Below are positions 1 to 6,704 of a DNA stretch of 35,144 nucleotides, piece by piece. A program made the translations under genes and the position numbers. The DNA lies in contig WRDM01000030.1 in NCBI GenBank assembly GCA_009783465.1, positions 1 to 35,144 on the forward strand, in the 5' to 3' direction. The notes under the pieces were generated by a model. It was not told the origin of the DNA and did not search any database. It saw nothing but the letters and a program-made list of their open reading frames with translations. The DNA comes from Phycisphaerae bacterium (lineage in GTDB: Bacteria > Planctomycetota > Phycisphaerae > SM23-33). Every line of letters starts with the position of its first letter. The first letter of the stretch is position 1.

Positions 1-136
1 AGGCTGTAGGCTGTGGGCTGTAGGCTGTAGGGGACATGCCTTTGCGACAGGTTTTTCGTGACGGAAAATCAACCTACAGCCTACAGCCCACAGCCTACAG
101 CCGAAAAATGGGCCTTTTTAGATGCGTTCGCCCTGG
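1..136. repeat. Tandem-arm hairpin element E1 (7-nt unit AGGCTGT)
   Basis: Positions 2-31 and 73-102 form a perfect 30-bp inverted repeat. Each arm is itself a tandem repeat of a 7-nt unit (AGGCTGT with one GGGCTGT variant). The 41-nt loop (32-72) is nearly the same as the loop of the element at 30073-30152. The block just after the right arm (about 103-136, GAAAAATGGG then AGATGCG then GCCCTGG) recurs after the elements at 30152 and 6613. The left flank is cut by the window edge. Seen directly; function unknown. Confidence 0.9.
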
Positions 137-170
137 GAGTAGCCCCCTCGTCAGTTGTGGCGGGTTCGGG

Positions 171-176
171 TATACT
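171..176 (+). promoter_or_regulatory. -10-like box TATACT, possibly giving a near-leaderless transcript
   Basis: TATACT matches five of six bases of the sigma-70 -10 consensus and lies 11 nt before the ATG at 188, so the transcript would have only a few leader bases. No good -35 box is visible. The genes at 6705 and 30277 have similar GTATGAT boxes after a similar repeat element. Confidence 0.35.
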
Positions 177-187
177 ATCGGGCGGAC

Positions 188-1447
188 ATGGAGCGGCTTT
201 TTTCCACATACCAGGTGGCGGAGCTTCTGGGCGTGACGACGTGGGTCGTGTCGGCCTGGATGCGTCAGGGCCTGCTGAAGTATCAGCAGTTGCCCCAGGG
301 GGCCTTGCGCGTTTCGGAACGGAACCTGGTGAGTTTTCTTCGCTCGCAGCACATTGATCTGGGCGCGATGGTGGCGGAGATCGCCTCGGCGGAGACGGTG
401 GAATCCGCCGCCCGCACCGACGCGTCGACTCGTGCGGCCCGTTCGATTCGCGCCACCGTAGCAGTCGCCGCCGCGCCCGAGGCCGAGCCGGCCGCCGCGC
501 TCGCGGTGGCACAAAAAACGCTGCCGGCCGGCGGGGCTTCCCGACCCATGGAAGCGGCGAATCCAGGCCATCGTTTGCAGCCCGGCGACGAGCCGCCGCC
601 CGCGCACGCGGCGCAGCAGGTGCTGCAGGCCGTGCTTCGCGACGCGCTGGCCCGCCGGGCCCAGGGCGTGCAGTTCACGCTCGACGGGCCGGAGTTGACG
701 CTCGCGCTGCGGGTCGACGGTCGGCTGAAACCCAAACCGAATTTCCACACCCGCCTGCCGAAAGGCCTCGGCGATGACATCGTCGCGCACGCGCTGGAAC
801 GCACGCAAATGCCCGCGCCAACGCCGCTGTCGAGCGGGGCCATGTCGCTGCGATTCGAAGGCCGCGACGTCGCCATGACGGCCTGGGCGTGCCGGATCGG
901 CAACACCACGCGGCTGGTGTTCACCCTGCCCTGCCCGCCGCGGCGCATCGAGGAACTGCTGCCCGTCGGACACGCCAGAACGCTACAAAAAGCGTTGGAA
1001 AACCGCAGCGGGCTGATTCTGCTGGCCGGCCCAATGGACCGCTGCCGCCACGTGCTCGACGCCGCCAGGGCACGCATGGAAGACGCCGGCCGAAGCGTCC
1101 TCGAACTGCCGCGCACGACAGCGTTCGCAAGCCCGGACGTGCAAACCCTGCTCGCAACGCCCGATCCGCTAGCCATGGACGCGCTGCTCGTGGAGGAGTT
1201 CTCCCGATACGACGACCTGTCCATCGCACTCGACGCCTGCCGACGAACGCTGATCCTGGCCGTCGTGCCCGAAGACTCATCAGCGGGACTGGCCGCGTTC
1301 CTGCGACAAGCCGACGCCCCCGCCTGGGAACTGGCGCGAAGTCTTCAGACCGTCGGAATCCTCGACACCGAAGGCGGCGTCATCCGCGCCGCCGACGCGA
1401 CCCTGAGAGAAAAAATCCGAAACGGGGAATGGGACTGGGGACTGTAG
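188..1447 (+). CDS. HTH-domain protein fused to a degenerate GspE/PilB-like ATPase domain
   Basis: 419 aa. The N-terminus (about residues 5-55) is a MerR/excisionase-type winged helix: YQVAELLGVTTWVVSAWMRQG, followed by a wing and the usual LVSFLR close. An Ala-rich linker follows (about 70-135). The rest follows the layout of type II secretion/type IV pilus ATPases: a domain with LRVDGRLKP like the family's VRYRIDGRL, then GLILLAGPMDRCRH at about 275-288 where the family has GLILVTGPTGSGKS. The Walker A Gly-Lys-Ser/Thr are therefore missing. VEEFSRYDDL sits where Walker B (GEIRD) is expected, and LILAVVPEDSS replaces the LVLSTLHTND region. I infer a catalytically dead paralogue used for binding or regulation. 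The ATG at 188 is chosen because the upstream residues do not belong to the HTH fold and a -10-like box ends 11 nt earlier. It stands alone between a repeat element and an AT-rich gap. Confidence 0.8.
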   Translation: MERLFSTYQVAELLGVTTWVVSAWMRQGLLKYQQLPQGALRVSERNLVSFLRSQHIDLGAMVAEIASAETVESAARTDASTRAARSIRATVAVAAAPEAEPAAALAVAQKTLPAGGASRPMEAANPGHRLQPGDEPPPAHAAQQVLQAVLRDALARRAQGVQFTLDGPELTLALRVDGRLKPKPNFHTRLPKGLGDDIVAHALERTQMPAPTPLSSGAMSLRFEGRDVAMTAWACRIGNTTRLVFTLPCPPRRIEELLPVGHARTLQKALENRSGLILLAGPMDRCRHVLDAARARMEDAGRSVLELPRTTAFASPDVQTLLATPDPLAMDALLVEEFSRYDDLSIALDACRRTLILAVVPEDSSAGLAAFLRQADAPAWELARSLQTVGILDTEGGVIRAADATLREKIRNGEWDWGL

Positions 1448-1658
1448 CCTCCCGGAACATGACGCACTCCATTACGCCATCGTGACGTATATCGTCGTTA
1501 CGTTTACTCCTATCTTCATCACCCCTTAATTTTCACTAAAACATGCGGTGATATCGTCGGGCCATGCTGATGGCTTCATGAATCACGATTTTCCCGTTTT
1601 GTCAAATCGCACATTTTGTGTAAATTTGGAAGTTTAGTGAAGAACAAACTTCGCATCT

Positions 1659-1666
1659 GCCGATAA
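1659..1666 (+). promoter_or_regulatory. Possible sigma-28 -10 box (GCCGATAA)
   Basis: An exact copy of the flagellar sigma-28 -10 octamer lies 37 nt before the ATG at 1704, inside the AT-rich gap 1448-1703. A matching TAAAGTTT-like -35 is not convincing. The same octamer also occurs inside a coding region near 22433, so chance is a real alternative. Nothing else is recognised in the 256-bp gap. Confidence 0.3.
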
Positions 1667-1703
1667 CGTATTGGACATCTCGTGGGAATAATGGATTAGA
1701 CGA

Positions 1704-2177
1704 ATGAGGATAGACGTGGTTAGAAACGAAAATACAGCAGGCCAGACGGTGGAGGACATCCTGTCGGGCATGTTATGGCGGAGTTTGCCGCAAGGCGAGG
1801 AAGCGGGCTCGATCCTGTTTTGCCGCGACCTGTCAACCGAAGAGTTAGAAGAACTTAACCATTGGACAATTCTTGAGATACTGACGGATTGCGACGCTCC
1901 GCTCTGGGCATTGGAAACGCTTCGCGACTACGGAAAATACTGGGCCGAAATCGCCGGCGACGACACGATCCGCACGTGCGGGGCCGTCCTGCACCAGGCC
2001 GCCGTCGCCGCGGCGCTGCTGTCGCATGGACAAAAAATCACTGCCCACACCTACCTGCACATCGCCGAACAGTGCCGCCGCCACCGCCTCCGCCGCGAAC
2101 TGCCATCGCAAATCGTCAACCTGTTCGAACAAGTCGCCTTCTACTGCCGGCCTCGAATCCACAGCAAAGTCGCCTGA
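1704..2177 (+). CDS. Hypothetical protein, predicted all-helical
   Basis: 157 aa, not recognised. It has no signal peptide or membrane segment. It is acidic in the first half (LSTEELEELNHWTILEIL) and basic at the end (RRHRLRRELPSQIV), with a middle rich in Ala and His. The residue pattern suggests packed alpha helices, perhaps a helical-repeat or adaptor fold. The start at 1704 has only a weak ribosome-binding site; a GTG ten bases later is possible. A sigma-28-like -10 box lies just upstream, which would tie it to flagellar expression, but this is speculative. Its base composition and codon use resemble those of its neighbours. Confidence 0.6.
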   Translation: MRIDVVRNENTAGQTVEDILSGMLWRSLPQGEEAGSILFCRDLSTEELEELNHWTILEILTDCDAPLWALETLRDYGKYWAEIAGDDTIRTCGAVLHQAAVAAALLSHGQKITAHTYLHIAEQCRRHRLRRELPSQIVNLFEQVAFYCRPRIHSKVA

Positions 2178-2449
2178 AAATCCGGAATCCAAAGCGCGAA
2201 ACCCGAAACAAACCTCCAAACTCTTCCTTTTTGCCGCGAATTTCGCGAATTTTTCAAGAGAATCTGCGGAAAAAATGTAATTTCTCCATTATGGAGTGCG
2301 CTGTTTGCCGCCGCCTTGGCATTTCCACTCACATCGTGAACGAAATGGCCGTATTTCCGCCACCCTCCCTGTATCGTAACCCATGAATTCACCAACCGAT
2401 GGCTACAGGTTGTATGCCACGCCTCCTACACCACTATCTGTTGTTGTAC
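2178..2449. other. Intergenic stretch with short degenerate repeats
   Basis: No gene is supported. Bases 2178-2216 hold a loose short-period repeat (AAATCCGGAATCC, GCGAAACCCGAAAC) resembling 9429-9460 (AAGTCCGAAACTCC, CACGAAATCCGAAGC). A self-complementary CGCGAATTTCGCGAAT lies near 2236-2251. The rest is AT-rich and unremarkable. Confidence 0.5.
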
Positions 2450-2478
2450 TTGACAAACAAGCGGACTTACGTTAGGAT
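2450..2478 (+). promoter_or_regulatory. Sigma-70-type promoter candidate upstream of nrdJ
   Basis: A perfect -35 TTGACA (2450-2455), a 17-nt spacer and TAGGAT (2473-2478, four of six -10 matches). It would give nrdJ a leader of about 250 nt. I found no cobalamin-riboswitch core (B12 box GCCACTG or its partners) in that leader. Confidence 0.5.
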
Positions 2479-2736
2479 TATATTTGGATGTTGAGTCATG
2501 TGGGCTAAAGAAAATCATGTTTTCAAGTAGCGAAACCACAGTGAGTTACAACGATATCCAATATTTTGTGGTTTTGGCGTTGACGAGTCCCATTAATTGA
2601 GGTAAACCGTGTAACGCTCATCTTGTGAAAATGGCATCACACGAATTTTCGTTGAGGGTGGGTTATTTCACGGGCTGGTGTTTTGTACGTACGAAAGATT
2701 ATCCGGTAACCATCATACGCAGGGATGCTTTTACTC

Positions 2737-5730
2737 ATGGCGTCATCGAAAGATAAACATGCGGCTGCTTCGGGCGAGACGGTTCGTTCCGCCAATTCGG
2801 GGTTGACGATTTCGCAGGTGTTTTCGACCCCGGACGTGGACCCGTTTTCGCAGGTCACGTGGGACAAGCGGTCGGCTAAGATCACCGACGACAAGGGCAA
2901 GCTGATTTTCGAGCAGAAGGACGTCGACGTGCCGGCTGACTGGAGTCAGTTGGCCACCAACGTCGTGGTCAGCAAATACTTCTGGGGCGAGCATGGCCAA
3001 AGCGAGCGGGAACACTCCGTACAGCAGTTGGTCTATCGTGTCACGCGGACGATCGCCGACTGGGGCAAGGCCGACGGCCTGTTCGCCACCGACGCCGACG
3101 CCGAGCGGTTCTACAACGAGCTGACGTACCTCTGCGTCAATCAGTACGGCGCGTTCAACTCGCCGGTGTGGTTCAACGTCGGGCTGTTCCATCAGTACAA
3201 ACAGGGCGGCAGCGAAGGCAATTTCCATTGGGACGCCAAGGACAACAAGGCCGCACGCACGCTGAAGAATTACGAGTATCCGCAAGGGTCGGCCTGCTTC
3301 ATCCAAGGCGTCGACGACACGATGGAAGACATCATGCGTCTGGCGACGGCCGAGGCCATGCTGTTCAAATACGGCAGCGGCACGGGCAGCGATTTGTCGA
3401 CACTGCGTTCCAGCCGCGAGAAGCTCTCCGGCGGCGGCAGGCCTTCGGGACCGCTGAGCTTCATGCGGATTTTCGACCAGATCGCCGCGGTGGTGCGTTC
3501 GGGCGGGAAAACCCGCCGGGCCGCCAAGATGCAGTCGCTCAAGGTTTCGCACCCAGACATCAAGGAATTCATCACCTGCAAGATGGACGAGGAGAAGAAG
3601 GCCTGGGCGCTGATCGAGCAGGGGTACGATTCGAGCATCAACGGCGACGCGTACGGTTCGGTGATGTTCCAGAACGCCAATCTTTCCGTCCGGCTGACGG
3701 ACGACTTCATGCAGGCGGCCTTGGCGGACAAGGACTGGACGACGCGGGCGGTGACATCCGGCGAGCCGATGGATACATACAAGGCCAAGGAATTGCTGGA
3801 GATGATTTCCGAGGGCACGCGCGTTTGCGGCGACCCCGGCGTGCAATATCACACGACGATCAACACGTGGCACACCTGCCCGGCCAGCGGCGAAATCAAC
3901 GCCTCCAATCCGTGCAGCGAGTACATGTTCATCAACGACTCGGCCTGCAATTTATCGAGTTTGAACCTGATGAAATTCCGCCGCGCCGACGGCAGTTTTG
4001 ACGTGGAGTCGTTCCGGGCGGCGGTGCGGATTTTCATTATCGCCCAGGAAATCCTGGTCGATCACGGCAGCTACCCGAGCGAGCGGATCTGCCGCAACAG
4101 TCACGAATTCCGCCCGCTGGGTTTGGGGTACGCGAATCTCGGCTGCCTGGTGATGAGCCTGGGCCTGCCGTACGACAGCGACGGCGGGCGGGCGATGGCG
4201 GGCGCGATCACGTCCATCATGACCGGCGCCGCCTACGCCACCTCCGCCGAACTCGCCAGCCGCGTCGGGCCGTTCACGCAGTACCAGAAAAACCGCCGCC
4301 CGATGCTCAACGTCATCCGCAAACACCGCGATGCCGTCGCGAACATCGACGCGGCCCTGTGCCCCGCCACCCTGCTACAGGCCGCCCGCGACGCGTGGAC
4401 CGAAGCCCTCGCCGCGGGCGAAGAGCACGGCTACCGCAATGCGCAGGTGAGCGTGCTCGCGCCGACGGGAACCATCGGCTTCATGATGGATTGCGACACC
4501 ACCGGCGTCGAGCCGGACATCGCCCTGGTGAAGTACAAACAACTCGCTGGCGGCGGCATGTTCAAGATGGTCAACCAGACCGTGCCCATGGCCCTGGACC
4601 GCCTCGGTTACAGTCGCCCGCAGGTCGCCGAAATCGAAACGTACATCGACAAACACGACATGATCGAAGGCGCGCCGCACCTGGCGGACGAACACTTGCC
4701 CGTCTTCGACTGCGCCTTCCGCCCCGCCAAGGGCAAACGCAGCATCCATTACATGGGCCATATCCGCATGATGGCCGCCGTGCAGCCGTTCCTGTCGGGC
4801 GCGATCTCCAAAACGGTCAACATGCCCAAGGAATCGACGACCGACGAGATCATGCGGGTCTACACCGATGCGTGGAAACTGGGTATCAAGGCCGTCGCGA
4901 TCTACCGCGACGGCTCCAAGGCCGCCCAGCCGGTGAGCACGAAAAAAGACAAGGACGCCAAGGCCGTCAGCAAGCCGGCGCCGGCCGTGGCTGCCCCCGC
5001 GGCGGAGTTGGCCATTCGCGAACCCGAACGCCGCCGCATGCCCGTGACCGCCGGCAGCATCCGACATAAATTCGACGTCGCCGGCCACGAAGGCTACCTC
5101 CACGTAGGCCTCCAGGAAGACAGCTCGCCCGGCGAACTGTTCGTCACGATGGCCAAAGAAGGCTCGACCGTCGGCGGCATGATGGACGCCTTCGCCACCG
5201 CGATCAGCCTGTGCTTACAGTACGGCGTGCCGCTGGAAGCCCTGGTGAAAAAATTCTCGCACCAGCGATTCGACCCGCAGGGCATGACGCGAAATCCAGA
5301 TATCCCCTTTGCCAAAAGCATCGTGGACTACATCTTCCGTTGGCTGGGTCTGACGTTTCTCGAAGAGTTCCGCAAGGCCAACCTTCCCGGCCGGGCGGGC
5401 ACCAGCCCCAAAGCCAGCGATGTGGTTCGTTCACTGCTGACGCAGGTGGACGCAGCGCCCGAGGATGTCACGGACGACAGTGTTTCCTCGGATTTCAGCC
5501 GGACGGAACCCTCTGACACGGACGATCAGGGGCCCTCCGGGGCGTATTCGCCCGCCACAAGGCTGGAAGGCTTGGGCGGCGCAAAACCCAAAAAAGAAAC
5601 GACCTGGCTGAACCAGTTGGTGGTAGGCCAGGATGACGCGCCCGCCTGCGACGTCTGCGGCGCGATCACGGTTCGCAACGGCGCGTGTTACAAATGCCTC
5701 AACTGCGGCACCAGCGCGGGATGCAGTTGA
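2737..5730 (+). CDS. nrdJ: Vitamin B12-dependent ribonucleotide reductase (class II)
   Basis: 997 aa, the usual size for the long NrdJ type. It reduces ribonucleoside diphosphates to deoxyribonucleotides in the cytoplasm with adenosylcobalamin as radical generator. Family blocks are clear: GSACFIQGVDDTMEDIMRLA, the KYGSGTGSDLS substrate-binding segment, SGGKTRRAAKMQ, NPCSEYMFINDSACNLSSLN with the active-site region, and LAPTGTIGFMMDCDTTGVEP. A TSCPD domain follows (about residues 770-890, including LQEDSSPGELFVTMAKEGST), then a C-terminal Cys-rich tail with CDVCG and CYKCLNCG that resembles a zinc ribbon and probably re-reduces the active site. The ATG at 2737 is preferred over 2725: AGGG lies 12 nt before 2737 but directly abuts 2725. 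Transcribed alone, probably from the promoter at 2450. Its cofactor is made by CobO, encoded at 33565-34140. Confidence 0.97.
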   Translation: MASSKDKHAAASGETVRSANSGLTISQVFSTPDVDPFSQVTWDKRSAKITDDKGKLIFEQKDVDVPADWSQLATNVVVSKYFWGEHGQSEREHSVQQLVYRVTRTIADWGKADGLFATDADAERFYNELTYLCVNQYGAFNSPVWFNVGLFHQYKQGGSEGNFHWDAKDNKAARTLKNYEYPQGSACFIQGVDDTMEDIMRLATAEAMLFKYGSGTGSDLSTLRSSREKLSGGGRPSGPLSFMRIFDQIAAVVRSGGKTRRAAKMQSLKVSHPDIKEFITCKMDEEKKAWALIEQGYDSSINGDAYGSVMFQNANLSVRLTDDFMQAALADKDWTTRAVTSGEPMDTYKAKELLEMISEGTRVCGDPGVQYHTTINTWHTCPASGEINASNPCSEYMFINDSACNLSSLNLMKFRRADGSFDVESFRAAVRIFIIAQEILVDHGSYPSERICRNSHEFRPLGLGYANLGCLVMSLGLPYDSDGGRAMAGAITSIMTGAAYATSAELASRVGPFTQYQKNRRPMLNVIRKHRDAVANIDAALCPATLLQAARDAWTEALAAGEEHGYRNAQVSVLAPTGTIGFMMDCDTTGVEPDIALVKYKQLAGGGMFKMVNQTVPMALDRLGYSRPQVAEIETYIDKHDMIEGAPHLADEHLPVFDCAFRPAKGKRSIHYMGHIRMMAAVQPFLSGAISKTVNMPKESTTDEIMRVYTDAWKLGIKAVAIYRDGSKAAQPVSTKKDKDAKAVSKPAPAVAAPAAELAIREPERRRMPVTAGSIRHKFDVAGHEGYLHVGLQEDSSPGELFVTMAKEGSTVGGMMDAFATAISLCLQYGVPLEALVKKFSHQRFDPQGMTRNPDIPFAKSIVDYIFRWLGLTFLEEFRKANLPGRAGTSPKASDVVRSLLTQVDAAPEDVTDDSVSSDFSRTEPSDTDDQGPSGAYSPATRLEGLGGAKPKKETTWLNQLVVGQDDAPACDVCGAITVRNGACYKCLNCGTSAGCS

Positions 5731-5734
5731 GAGA

Positions 5735-5853
5735 GAGCGACAAGTGACAAGTGACAAGCGACCAGAGAAGGAAAAATATGTTGTCCTCGTCGCTCTCGTT
5801 GGAGTCAACGGTTTGAAAGACAGGATGTACCTGCTCTTGTCACTTGTCGCTTC
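5735..5853. repeat. Tandem-arm hairpin element E14 (7-nt unit GACAAGT)
   Basis: The left arm 5735-5762 is three copies of GACAAGT/GACAAGC. The right arm around 5836-5850 (CTTGTCACTTGTCGC) is complementary. It starts 4 nt after the nrdJ stop codon, so it could act as the 3' hairpin of the nrdJ mRNA. Confidence 0.75.
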
Positions 5854-5941
5854 TGCAAGCTGGGAATCGGGCTGTGGACCAACGCCACGGTAAGTCGAAT
5901 ACCACGGCCCGTAGTGTTGTACGCGTTCACGGAGGAACGCG

Positions 5942-6094
5942 ATGAGTTCGGAAGCGCCGGTCGTCGGTTCCGGTGAAAGCCAGACGCCGACGGCCGGCCC
6001 TCCGGTTGGCGAAAACTTGCGAAAAACAAGCACGCGACGCTATCGGGTTTTCCCCTGGATTTTTTCGTATATTCCGTTGTTAGATTTTGGTTAA
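5942..6094 (+). CDS. Small protein of 50 aa, unknown
   Basis: ATG at 5942, stop TAA at 6092-6094. It has one of the clearest ribosome-binding sites in the window (GGAGG followed by AACGCG, 6-nt spacing). The product begins MSSEAPVVGSGESQTPTAGP, is Pro/Gly/Ser-rich for about 25 residues, then has a basic patch (RKTSTRRYR) and a hydrophobic C-terminus (VFPWIFSYIPLLDFG). It might be a short membrane-associated peptide. It lies between the nrdJ hairpin and the promoter of the small RNA. Support is the RBS and the clean frame; homology is unknown. Confidence 0.45.
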   Translation: MSSEAPVVGSGESQTPTAGPPVGENLRKTSTRRYRVFPWIFSYIPLLDFG

Positions 6095-6097
6095 AGA

Positions 6098-6125
6098 TTG
6101 CAAGCGCCGTTTTCCGAAGTATAAT
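6098..6125 (+). promoter_or_regulatory. Promoter of the candidate small RNA
   Basis: TTGCAA (6098-6103), a 16-nt spacer and a perfect TATAAT (6120-6125). Transcription would start near 6132, and no good start codon plus RBS follows before the terminator at 6355-6397. Confidence 0.6.
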
Positions 6126-6131
6126 GCGGAC

Positions 6132-6397
6132 GCGTGAATGCTCAATTGCTTCAAAAACGCCTTATTTGTTCCGAGCTTCACAAGTCCGCGTCAAGTCGCC
6201 ACGTCGGCCCGCCCGTAAGGGCAGGGATGTGAACGGGCCGGCGTGAATGGAATGGCGTGAACGATTTGAACGTTCTGTTGCACCTGATGTGAGCTGTCCG
6301 CTGCACCCTTGTGATGTAGGTCCCCCTCCGCCTGCATCTAGGTTGCGGCTATGTGGCGGCGCCGAGGTCCCCCTCCACCTGGGCGTCGCCTTTTTTA
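6132..6397 (+). ncRNA. Candidate small RNA, about 265 nt, with two C-rich anti-Shine-Dalgarno loops
   Basis: Bounded by a strong promoter and an intrinsic terminator. Visible folds: GCCC-GTAA-GGGC nested inside a GGCCCG/CGGGCC pairing (about 6207-6240), and GAACG/CGTTC near 6259-6275. Hairpin 6313-6338 has an 8-bp stem and loop TCCCCCTCCG. The terminator hairpin 6355-6390 has loop CCCCCTCC. Both stems end in AGG paired with CCT and present the same CCCCCTCC loop, which contains CCTCC, the complement of a GGAGG ribosome-binding site. Known bacterial sRNAs with C-rich loops block translation by pairing with ribosome-binding sites, so a trans-acting regulator is the inferred role. It does not match 6S, tmRNA, RNase P or SRP RNA as far as I can judge. 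It could instead be a leader of the gene at 6705. Confidence 0.55.
6355..6397 (+). terminator. Intrinsic terminator of the candidate small RNA
   Basis: A 14-bp stem with one mismatch and one wobble (6355-6368 with 6377-6390) and a C-rich 8-nt loop, followed directly by six T residues (6391-6396). Confidence 0.85.
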
Positions 6398-6437
6398 TGC
6401 GCCCAGCGAGAAAAACAGGGAAATCGCATTCTCGCCA

Positions 6438-6660
6438 TGCATGTAGGGCCATCGCATCTAATCCTTCATTTTCGTATGATTTTCCGCAAAGGGCCGTTTT
6501 TGAAGGCTGTTAGACTGTTAGACTGTTAGGGAGAGGCTTATGAAAAATTAGGCCCAATCTCACATCAGCCGGCGCCTAACAGTCTAACAGCCTAACAGCC
6601 TAACAGTCTCTTGTACGAAAAAATGGGCGAATGTAGATGCAATGGCCCTACATGCTGCAG
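6438..6660. repeat. Nested tandem-arm hairpin element E3 (8-nt unit GACTGTTA)
   Basis: Inner arms: 6505-6530 (GGCTGTTA then GACTGTTA units) and 6575-6608 (complementary CTAACAGT units). Outer arms: about 6438-6472 (ATGTAGGGCCATCGCATCTA...) and 6613-6655 (GAAAAAATGGG...GTAGATGCAATGGCCCTACAT) are also inverted copies of each other. The loop (6531-6574) resembles those of the elements at 14900 and 16814. Confidence 0.85.
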
Positions 6661-6691
6661 CAAAGCCATATCGTCGCGCGGGTATCCTTGG

Positions 6692-6697
6692 TATGAT
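6692..6697 (+). promoter_or_regulatory. -10-like box TATGAT just before the start codon
   Basis: TATGAT ends 7 nt before the ATG at 6705, so a transcript from it would be leaderless or nearly so. There is no convincing -35. An AGGCGG that could serve as an RBS lies between the two. The alternative is a longer transcript reading through the hairpin element. Confidence 0.3.
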
Positions 6698-6704
6698 AGG
6701 CGGC

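Noticed and set aside
2450-2736. Cobalamin riboswitch or NrdR boxes upstream of nrdJ
   Set aside because: No B12-box set is present, and the best NrdR-like palindrome (around 2557-2572) matches only about 10 of 16 positions with no clear second box.
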